In this document: piece by piece, positions 21,865-33,800 of the stretch | Position numbering within the stretch: position 1 is the first letter of the stretch | How the letters are laid out: each line of letters begins with the position of its first letter | From: Tubulanus polymorphus | Taxonomy: Eukaryota > Nemertea > Palaeonemertea > Tubulaniformes > Tubulanidae | Assembly (NCBI RefSeq): GCF_964204645.1 | Contig: NC_134033.1 | Location: 16,122,155-16,186,154 of the forward strand | Length of the DNA: 64,000 bases | Direction of reading: 5' to 3' | Translations under genes and position numbers: made by a program | Notes under the pieces: generated by a model | What the model was told of the DNA's origin: nothing | The model's input: only the letters and a program-made list of their open reading frames with translations | The model's database searches: none

Positions 21865-24800
21865 CTGAAATCAGAGATGATACAAATATCATTATATCGA
21901 GTATTTCACACGACGGATCGTAAAGAATCTTATTCAAAGGCGAATCACAAGGCAATGTGATGTTGTCATAAGGGGAATTTTTTTGGTATTTTTTTACTGT
22001 AAGGTTCTATCGATCAAGCTTTACTTCAAGTAGTAACTTGATCGATAGAAAATTACGGAGTCCTAGCAATTTGATGATGTCATAATGGAATTTGTGTAGA
22101 GACAGACATCATTATTCGGAGGTGTTATAGATAACACGGTATTTTGATGATGTCATTAGGGGACTCTTGTGGAGGTAGCCATCTTTATTCGGATGTTCTT
22201 TAATTTGATGACGTCATAAGTAGAATGCCCCGGAGGCAGCCATCTTTATGCAGAGGTTCTTAGATAACTGGGTATTTTGATGATGTCATTAGGGGACTCT
22301 CGTGGAGGTAGCCATCTTTATTGGGAGGTTCTTCAATTTGATGATGTCATAAGGGGACTCTCGTGGAGGTAGCCATCTTTATTGCGAGATTCTTCAATTT
22401 GATGACGTCATAAGGGGACTCTCGTTGAGGTAGCCATCTTAATTGGGATGAGGTTCTTCAATTTGATGACGTCATAAGGGGGACTCACGTGGAGGTAGAC
22501 TATATAGCTTACCGACACAGTTACCGTGGAAAACCTGTGAACCAGGAGGACAGTAGATTCCTGCGAACAAAAGCAAAATAAAATATCGATAAACGAAGAA
22601 ATACATGATTATGATTGATGGGATTTTTCTCCCGGGAATTTGTTGTCGAGTTTGCGGCCAAATCACCTTCAAACACGAGCTCAGAGTTATTAACTATCAT
22701 AAAAACAGCTGCCTTTTAAAACAAACACACACGCGACGGATTAATGACCAAATTACTAAACGCTGAACAGAAGAAAAAACGTTGAAATAACAAGTCGTTT
22801 TAGGGAACTAATCAGAAACAAAGCAGATACTGCGTACAAATTTACGAATTTTAACAGAAGTCAATGGCGTCGCAGGAGATCTTATAAGTGAAGACGCTCA
22901 ACGCGTGTTCAATGCAGTGTTCGGGCGCCACAATTGACCTTGAACTTGAATTACGGATGTGGATTCGTATCTACCGGAACTGAATTAAGTGTAGACGCTA
23001 CTCGAGTACGAAAAGTGGTTTTCGTCGAACCGGCCGCGTCCATCGACACACGGGTCTGACGAGCTCGTTTACACGTAGCTAATATAACGATTTCCGCAAT
23101 GCAGTGTTAGTCTTAATAAGCTCCTTCAAATATTCAGCGTAAACCGCGCAAAAAAAACGCTCAAGCGGAGTTGGGCGAGTTATAAATAAACGTACAAAGT
23201 AGTTATATTTTTAAGGAGGAACAGTCGTGACGCGTCGACAGTAGTTAGACTTATGAATAATTGAATAATTTAAGCGTTGGAACGAACGACCGACGCCATT
23301 AGAGATAAGTCTGAGAGAACTCTCCGTCAGAAATTGATCGCTCTGAGAATCTCCGCGCAGAGATCGGTTTAATTGCCTTATTATGTTTATAGCTGAATCG
23401 AAAAAAAGTCGAACGTAGATAAGATATAACGTCTGACGCGTTTCAGAACTCGACTGCCATGTATTGATAACAGATCTTAACGGCGAGATTGAGTATGACG
23501 GGTTGTTAAGATTTGATTCTCAGAGTTCTGATTGAAAATGATCTGATCTTGATAGTTGTCGACGAAAATCCCCTGGCTAAAAAAATCAAATGAAATTTAC
23601 CAACCAAATAAATAACAGGGACAATCCCTATTTTAAGATTAAAAAAACCCCATAGGTAAAAATCCCCAAATCTTCGAATTAGGTCTTAATCTGATGAATT
23701 TGAACTAGACTTACGAATGCATCTGCCGTGAGAAACGAAGAATCCGGTGGGACAGTGAGACACTGAAAATAAACAACCACATCGTATAGATCACACAATG
23801 AAATCTATAAGGACCGGGTAAATCGAACTCTATCGTACAGAAAGTAATTTGTAAGGTTTTACTGGCATGTAATACATTGACGTAGCTGTAGCAATCATAT
23901 AAGGTTGGAAACCCGTCAATAAAATATTTTTTCTTTTCTCTTCATAAACCCCAAAGGTTTGCAGATCAATGATACTGCTTGGCAGAAAACCCATTATCGC
24001 TGCTTTGCGGCTATATTCAGGTTTGCTAGGGTCTACGCAGGAGCTGTGGTTCTATTTACTATACTTACATTCACAACGTCCGTTTTCAAAAGAGTAGCCG
24101 ACCGGACAATGCATAACTGAAAATCGATTCAAGAAGAACATATCGTTAGGATAGGATACACCGAGCGGACATCTGCGATTATGATGAGAGGAAGTACGAC
24201 TTGAAACAAAACTTGTTTCCTTTAACAAAACGGACAAAATCTAGCGTGAATTCGTCAAAACATGTCGTGTACCCAGGAGTCGTTAACTTATCGCGTGCCC
24301 CGCGATTTTTACTTATAAAATCCGATTTTGGAAAAAGTGAAGGAAAAATCGTGGCAAACACAAGCTATTATCCGACTTTCGCCGATCCGACATACGCGAG
24401 ATTACTGTATCAACAAATATTTAAGGAAAATATGGCGGAATGTTATGATTCGATAAGGATTTATTTTCTTTTCGTAAATCAGATGGTTTAACGCTAACCT
24501 CCACACTTGTTGTCGACTCGCACGAACGTATCCGGACACGACTTCACTATTATTGAAAACAACACGCAAATAATCAAATTAGAAATTAGAATTTCAGAAT
24601 TTCTTCTAAACGGCGTTGGTTAGGCATACGTACGTTTACATTGGAAGCCGACACTGATATATCCGGGCGGACAATTCAATTCTGTAATATACGATATGAA
24701 TAATTTATGAAAAAAAGAATTTCCTCCAGGTGTCAGTTTCACAAAAACGATATCTCATAAATCGATTTAGATAAATTGAATTTATGAAAAAATTGAATCT

Positions 24801-27800
24801 ATAAATAGTTGAACCTTCTTATGAAACTAGAACCCGGTAGAAGTAGAATTTGCATATTAATGCATACATTTGCATACGATTAAAAGCTGAAAATGGTTGT
24901 TGTCATTTTCTCTAGATGCCAGATTGCATCGCGCGCCTAGATATCTATACTAATACTATTTTCTGATAAACTTACTGAAACATTTTCCGTTCCTGTTCTC
25001 CCAGCCTTTCGGGCAAGTTTTCGCTGCAAAAAAAAAACAACGATCGAAATTTACCGAATCACGAAACGTAGAAATAGGAAACTTATCGACGAATCGTCAT
25101 GGAATATTTCCTATATTATTCACATCTATTTATCATTACAAAAAGTGAAAATAGGAAACTTATTCAAATTTAAGTTTCCTATTTTCACTATGAAAACTTG
25201 TTTTGGAATATTTCTTTATAACATTTATATCTATATAGTTATAGATATAAATGTTATAAAGAAATATTCAAAAACAAGTTTTCATGAATAGATCTATTCG
25301 TTCTAGGCTCAGTATGGCTCGGTAGGCTCAATAACTTATCTCACAAATTAAGACTGTAGTCTCAGAGAGTTCGTGTTTTACACCTTAACTTAACGTACCC
25401 TTGCAATGCCCGTCTTGATGAATGTAGCCGACCGGGCAGTGAACCCCTGTAATACAAAATACAGCAATTAATTAGGCTTTTCTTTTTCTAGCCCTGGTTT
25501 TCCCATTTATAGCTCTTGGGGAAATTTGCCTCGTCGATTGTACAACGAACAGCCGCATGTTTTCGCATAGATCAATCATTTACTTACTATAGCAGTTACC
25601 GTTTTCTAGTACAAAACCAGCGGGACATTGACGAACTGTAGAAATAGAAAATTACTCTTTTCGTACAAGAATCAAGTAGAAGGCATCAGATGTTTTATAG
25701 TCTAGAAACCTACTGTGGCAGTTGTGGGAGTGGGGGACGGGCGTGTGCCAATCTGAACACATTACATCTGCAAAACGAATGGATAAAGTTGAAAAAGTCG
25801 AACTAAACTTCGTTTTCGGTGAATTCAAGATCAGATAAATAACTTACGTAGGCATTTTCCATCGCTCTTCCAATACCCAGCAGGACAGTGAATCACTGTG
25901 AAAAAGAAATCCAATGTGAATTTACGTGAATTGAACTCTTACCATGGAAATTTCAGAATAAATGGAAATTATTTTTGGAACAAAGACACCTACGGACGCA
26001 ATGGGAGTCGACTGCTTTGTAACCAGGCGGACAGTATAACGCTAAAACCATCGAACGAAATAAAATCATTAAAACAAATTGAATAGAATTATTTCGTGGA
26101 CAATAAACAAACGCGTTTTGAATGCTTTAAATACCTTCGCAGTGTCCTAATTTCCTAACCTCACCGGCCGGACATGTTCCTGCGATAGACAGACATTTTC
26201 AAAGTATCACCAATATGTATTAAAAAGACCCAAAATATTGAATATAACGCTCAAGATTGGGTAGAATTTTTCGCATCTTCAGAGATCTATTTTAATAACA
26301 ATAAATCCCCGAAGATGTCCTGGGTAGATGCATTCCACCCGAAACATCAGGGGCCGGTTTTACTGACTGGTATTACCTTCAACCCGGAGGCTAACTCAAT
26401 TCATTATCAATTGAGTTAGCCCCGGGCTAAAAGGTAATACCAGTCTATAAAACCGGCCTCAGTACAACAGATTTTCGTCGTTAAATCTTTAATATTGTGG
26501 GTGCTTTGAATAGACTACACAGATTGCGACTTTGTTAAGTGATTTTGGCATCAAAATATCATCAAACATTCTCAAGAAAATTCATTCATGAAATGAAGTT
26601 CTAAATATCGCGGGTCGAACTCACTGCTGCATTGTTGGCCGATCTTCTCATAACCGGGCGGACATTTCTGAACTGTAAATTGAGAGAACATATTTTTCTA
26701 TCACGTATTTCAAGCTGTATTTTCAAAAAAGAAACCTTTCATATACTAACTCTTGTTTTTCTGGTCATTCCACCTGATGATGGCTGTTAGTCAACAGCCG
26801 AAACGTTGTGGTTTCGTAATAATAAATTTGATAGTATAATTTCAAATTCGAAGTGTGGGATTTCTTCATTTATCTCATTGTCATGTTGTATACTTACGTT
26901 CACAGTTTTGGTTGACAATGACGTAACCCCACGGGCAGTTCAAACCTTAAACATATGAAGCAAACATAGAAGAGAAAACATAGTCTGAGAAATAACACAT
27001 CTACAGGTCTAGTTAACATTATCTCAGTGACCTGTTACTCAAAAGTTGAATATATGGAAGAAGGTTGGTACCAGGGAGGTCTCTGGGGCCGGTTGCATAG
27101 TCATGGCTTAGACTTAAGACCAGTCTAAGACCAACTTACTTCCATAGCAAATCTAACAACTTCAGACCAGTCTTACGATTTAAGACCATTTTTGGTGCAA
27201 CTGGCACCAGGAGTTTACCAATGGATATTTGGCATTTTAGTGGAAATCCTTTTGAGCAACCTGGCCTAGAGTTCGAAATATGTAATTCAAGCAATTTTCT
27301 CCACAGGAAAAACTTACGGACGCATCGATTTCCATCTTTCGTGAAACCGCGAGGACAACTTTCCACTGGATGAGAAAGTAGAAAGAATTCATTGGGATTC
27401 GAACCCAATTGAAATATTTCACAAAAAAATCCGCTATCGAAAATAGAAAACATTCTATTATTACTTACATTCACAGGTTTTATTGTGAGGGTCGGGTATG
27501 TATCTATGGGGACATTCCAAAACTGAAAATAAAAAAGAAAAGTCGAGGTCTTCAAAACCATCATCTGTGATTCTTATTGCTAATCTCGCTTTCTCGTCTG
27601 GATGGTAACGTAGCAACTGTTTCGGTGATCAGCGCCTAGCAACGCCGAACTCAGAACTACCGAAAATGAAAGGCGCAGCAAAATGACTGGGAAATCCAGA
27701 CCGATTCGAATCCAGAGAAAACAACTCTCAGATACAGCCCTGTTAGTTCCCAGAAAACGAAAAACATGCGATGAGTCTATGGACGAGATTTGTATCGGGA

Positions 27801-30800
27801 CGAAACGGCACCGACAAGACGAGACGGTGAAAGATATCCACATTTACCCGAATCCGGACCGCACAATCTGTTCGCTTTATGACCAGTGGAACGTGCCATG
27901 CGCTAGGCGGTCGCCTCTGAGAGGTACACAGTGCACATCTATAGCTGTAAGTATGTCATATAGAGGTCACGTGACGTCATATTTTGTTTTCCGGTCGGTT
28001 CAATTCAATTTATCTTCAAACAAAGCATGATACAAGATTTGTCAACCAGTGCTGGAGTCTTTCCGCCATACAAAGTAACAAAAGATATTCTGTGGATTTT
28101 CAAACTTCGTGGTCTGTCATGTCAGACTCTCGTAGTTTGTACTCTCCCAGTTCCACAGTTGTGAGTTAGAGTTAACTCTTGAGTTAAAATCAATTCATTT
28201 TCAATCTCTGAGTCAAATTCAACTCACAACCTGTGGAAGTGCTGGATCCCGATCAATTTTTGCAAGAGGCGCAGTGGCCGAGTGGGTTAAGCCGCCGGTC
28301 ACTGGTCTCGTCAATCCAGGGTTTATGGGTTCAAACCCTGGTGGCGACAGAGTTTCTCGGTCGAAGGTTCTTCTCTGGTCTCTCCCCCATTGGGAAAAAG
28401 AAACGTCGAACCGCTCGTCATGCCCTACGTGGCGCTTAGCGGGTTGAGGGTGTTAAAAAAAAAATCATTTATTGCTGTTATGTACGGCAAGTTTTTAGCA
28501 CTGGTTAGCAAATAAACTACTATGACGTCACGTGTCAGACCACACTATACATAAAGGATATTAGGAAAACAGAGCCATTTGTAATTTGTATTTTCAATCA
28601 TCGGATATATTCACATTTCAAAATCTCTTCTCGAATATTCTGTCGTCGCAGGTACAGGCGGTTATAGCTTCGATTTTTAAACCGGTAAACCGTTGGAACA
28701 GCGACGATTTGGATCTAATTCTCTGCGACGGACACAAACTACACGTATCGGCGATCAGACAACTGAACGACCGATGTATCTATCCGCAGGGGAACTTCTT
28801 AATGCCCAGCGATATACCGACTGAGTTGATCACAACGGGCGTACCCCCGGGAAAAAAGGTTTTGATAAGCGTCGTTCATTAAGTGCTGATGCCAGTTTTA
28901 TACAGTTCGAGTTGGATAATGTAGCCTAACCTACACATTGGTCGACAAAAACTATAAAACTGGGTTCAGCGGTAAATTACAGAAAACATAACAAATGAGT
29001 CTTTTTCAAGCCAATTTCGAATGAGTTTCGCAGTTGTGTTAAATTTGAACTCAGGATCGAGTTTCCCACTGTTGTGAGTTAGAGTAAACTCATAACTCTG
29101 GATCCAGTCCCACAGTTGGATCCACTGTTAAAGCTAGCTCTGAGACGAGCGAAGTCCGCTGAACTCACAACTGTGTACTAGGCCTGGGCAGAATTGTCTA
29201 ATTCCATAAATAAAATCTAGGTGGTATTTGGCGAAGGTTTGGTCGGAATGATTTCATTAGAGGAGGTCGCTGAAGAGATCGCCGATTTCGTGGACACATT
29301 CCCGTGCGCTTTCCGGAAGGCGATGGCTCCTAAATACATAGGTATTTCATCCGTTGATGCGTTCTTCAGAATTTCGAATCTTTGATTGATTGGAACAAGC
29401 TCTAACTGGTTCTCCTCTCTAGGTGCCATTTTGACGGCGAATGACGAATCGGTGGCCATATTGAAATCACGTGATCGACGCTATCCGTATATGGTGTTAG
29501 ACTCGCACAGACGAGATCGTCACGGATTGTGTAGACCGACCGGTCACGCGGTGTTACTCGCGTTCGAATCGACCGATCATCTTATCAGGTAATCAGACAT
29601 TCGATTTAAGATTTAAGATAATTCAAGGCTGCAGACTGGATACCTATGGTGTTGTGCTACGAACGTGTCACTGAAGCCGGGATCACACGGGCATTTTTGG
29701 CCCGGGCCAAATTTTAGCACGGTTCAAATTATTGCGTGTGAAATGCAACTGGTTCCGCGTTTTCTGCGTGGTTTGCGTGTGTCTGTGAACGCGTTCTCTA
29801 AATAAGCGCGAGCCAAATTTGACTCGGGCCCGATCCGTGCAAGTTTGGCTCATGCCAAATCGTCTCCGTGTGATCGCGGCTTCGTCGAATATATCTGATT
29901 CGGTTTGTATCTGCCAGCCATTTTGTTTCAGATATTACCGGGAACTGGACGAAGAAAACCGACGGCAATTTCAACTGACCCCCGTCTTGATAGCAGACGA
30001 TTTCGACGAGAATGAGTGAAAAAATAGAGAAAAAATCAAAAACATGTTTCGTTTTCAAATAATTCGAGGAGCCTGGTATAAAATCGACAAACGTGAGAAC
30101 GGGTAGTTCTGTGTAGGTTTTAACTGATTCTGTTTGAAATTACGAGCTTTCGCTACTACTGCATAGTAGCTTTATTGACCTAAATCTACTAGTTTATTAC
30201 ACAGTTATATCTGTCTTTATGTGTATCGATTTCAAATGATTCACTGAACTCACCGACACAGTCGTTTCCTTTCATTTCAAATCCAACTGGACATTGCACT
30301 CCTGAAATTAAAAAAAAAAAATGTTTATAGTATTAAGGCATCGTATTTCGAAGAATTCATTCTCATTACTTTCAAGCCTAACCCGTTCCCTTTCAAGCCT
30401 AACCCGTTCCCTATAGCACCCCTCTACTTACTGTGACATCTCATGCCGACCAAATGGTACCCAGGAGGACACATAATCTCTGAAAATGGTTCACGATGGT
30501 TTTGTAAATGAAAAAAACGTAGGATTTGATATCGATGATTTACTACTAACAGTGACACAACTTACTCAAACAGCGGTTCTTGTGAAGTTTATATCCTTGC
30601 GGGCACCGGATTCCTGATTAGAAAACAAAGAACATTAATATCTCAGAAATGATTTCTAATATCGTTCAAAACTCAACGCAATTTCTCCGATTCAGCTGAA
30701 ATACTCACGGATACACTTGTTGCCTTTGATCAATTTGAAATCTTTCGGGCAAATTATTTCTAGAAAGAATAGTACGTGATGAAACGTTACATTCAGTCTC

Positions 30801-33800
30801 ATTTCATTGTCTATAACAAATCCTTTCCGAAAAGACGGAGACATCATAAAAATTTTATTTTATTTTCCGACTGATTTGAAATTAGTTTTTACGATTTCAC
30901 TTACTGTAACATTTATCGTTGAGTTTTGTATATTCCTTTGGACAATGGTCAACTGAAATCAAATATATAAATCAATCTTGAATTACGACCAAGCGATGAT
31001 CCTAAGGATTGAACAATACACAAATATTACATTCTGTTTCTAGAAAAAGATAAAAGGAATTCGTGTGAAAACTTACGAACGCATCTGTCATCTTTAAGTA
31101 CGTAATATTTCGGACAAGTTATTTCTGAAAAAAAAATGAAACAATATTCAGTGATTTATGTGTTCATAACGATACAACAGCGCACAGTTGGGTCCCGCAA
31201 TAAAATAATCACTCAGGAACGCTTGAAGAAAAACGCTTAGTTGGAGGGGAAAAGCTAAGACAGCATTGATGTTCCGAAAGTCTTTGAAAATGTTTGAAAA
31301 TGGCTCATAATACTTGAGTGGAAACGTCTGTAGTTTTTTGTTTTTCTATTTCATCGTGGGTTTTCCATCAAATAAGAATATAGACACTTACGTATGCATC
31401 TGTGACCAATTTTCTTGTAACCTTTCGGGCAATCCTTCACTGAAAATGACGATGATTATACCGAAATAAGTGAGAAGGAAATGAATTCTAGATAACTCAG
31501 AATCGTGAAACTGGGTCTTGGCGGAAGGAATTAATGATCAGATACTCACGGATACATTCCCCGTTGACCAGTTGTGATCCAGGCGGACATTCGGTCCTGA
31601 TACAAGTTTCGTTCACTTTCTTGTAGCCAGTTGGGCAGTGTATAACTACAATACAAACAATATACACGAACGATATTACTTTCATTATAAATTCCTGAGT
31701 TGCTCAACTCTACAGGAAACTCTTACTGTGACAAATTTCAATATCTACATAATATAATTCACATGGGTTTCACGGCATTTGTAATATTTCACCAATTTTT
31801 AAATTCTGAACTGTAGATGTTACTGAGACAATTAATGATCTTCAACGTTTTTCTAAATTTTGTTTTCAAGAAGATGAGTCTACACAAGCTACCGTGTGTC
31901 TACTTACGTATACAGATTTTCCCATCTTTGCTCAGCATGTGACTCGGCGGACAGACATAACCTTAAAAGTAAATGAAAATAACGGGGAATGTTTTTTACC
32001 TCAGTAAATCTGTTGACCGTACTTTTAAAAATCATGATCAGGCTAACCACAACAGACCTAGGATATCAACTGATTACAAATTTCATTGCTGTTTACAAAA
32101 TGACCCGGGAGATTAGGAGAAACAACCTTTCAATTTTTTCTAGCCTTATTATAATATTTTCTAAGAAGTGATCAGGGTTGTTCTATATCTGATACTCACG
32201 TGTACATTTACCGTGTTCCATTACATACGACTCGGGACAAATCGCTGAAAAATGCGCATAGAATATTCATACGTTATGAAATGAACAATGTTTCATGTGA
32301 ACAGAATTTCAGAATGATATAATATACACTTACGCGCGCATTTGGCACCCTTGATTGCGTAACCGACAGGACATTTTATGCCTAGAATCAGAATCAGGTG
32401 ATATTAGAAATAAACTATTTTCTATTTATGTCGAGGTTATTGAGTGATCGGTGAAAACCAGGAACCAGTTTCAGCAGTTCTTGGTTAGAATTTGACCCGC
32501 GCGTTGAGATATTATTGGAATAAACGAATTTTAACACCAAAAAAGTCAAAAAGTGGTCGTAAATCTTATCTGAAGATTGATCTTATGTCATTAGATTGGC
32601 TATAAAACTAAAATGAGCTCAGACTGGTCACAAGTTGTTAGATTAGCTATAGGGTCTTAGACCGGCCTTTAGTAGTTAGTTTGGTTATAGAACTAAAATG
32701 AGTTTGTAAAATGGAGTTGTTAGATTGGTTGTAGAACCATTATGAGCTTAGACCGGTCTTAAGTTGTTAGATTGGTTGTTGAACCATTATGAGCTTAGAC
32801 TGGTCTTAAGTTGTTAGATTGGTTGTTGAACCATTATGAGCTTAGACTGGTCTTAAGTTGTTAGATTAGTTGTTGAACCATTATGAGCTTAGACTGGTCT
32901 TAAGTTGTTAGATTAGTTGTTGAACCATTATGAGCTTAGACTGGTCTTAAGTTGTTAGATTAGTTGTTGAACCATTATGAGCTTAGACTGGTCTTAAGTT
33001 GTTAGATTAGTTGTTGAACCATTATGAGCTTAGACTGGTCTTAAGTTGTTAGATTAGTTGTTGAACCATTATGAGCTTAGACTGGTCTTAAGTTGTTAGA
33101 TTAGTTGTTGAACCATTATGAGCTTAGACTGGTCTTAAGTTGTTAGATTAGTTGTTGAACCATTATGAGCTTAGAGACTGGTCTTAAGTTGTTAGATTAG
33201 TTGTTGAACCATTATGAGCTTAGACTGGTCTTAAGTTGTTAGATTGGTTGTTGAACCATTATGAGCTTAGACTGGTCTTAAGTTGTTAGATTAGTTGTTG
33301 AACCATTATGAGCTTAGACTGGTCTTAAGTTGTTAGATTAGTTGTTGAACCATTATGAGCTTAGACTGGTCTTAAGTTGCTAGATTAGTTGTTGAACCAT
33401 TATGAGCTTAGACTGGTCTTAAGTTGTTAGATTAGTTGTTGAACCATTATGAGCTTAGACTGGTCTTAAGTTGTTAGATTGGTTGTTGAACCATTATGAG
33501 CTTAGACTGGTCTTAAGTTGTTAGATTAGTTGTTGAACCATTATGAGCTTAGACTGGTCTTAAGTTGTTAGATTAGTTGTTGAACCATTATGAGCTTAGA
33601 CTGGCTCTAAATTGTTATATCGACTATAGAACTAATATGCCCTAAACTGATCTTGAATCTAAGCCATGAATGTACAACTGGCACTCCTCGTTTTTGAAAC
33701 TTACGGACACATTTTCCCATAACGCTTTGGAATCCTTCCGGACAAATTCCTGCAATCAAAAATTACAATCAACATCTGTTAATCGATGTTAATTAATGTT

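Noticed and set aside
28266..28350. A functional tRNA-Ser or tRNA-Leu gene
   Set aside because: A and B boxes are present, but the stems do not pair well, and the sequence continues into a SINE body with an A-rich tail.
32700..33615. CRISPR-like array (regular 47-bp units)
   Set aside because: Units are contiguous without unique spacers, in a eukaryotic intron, and match a MITE.
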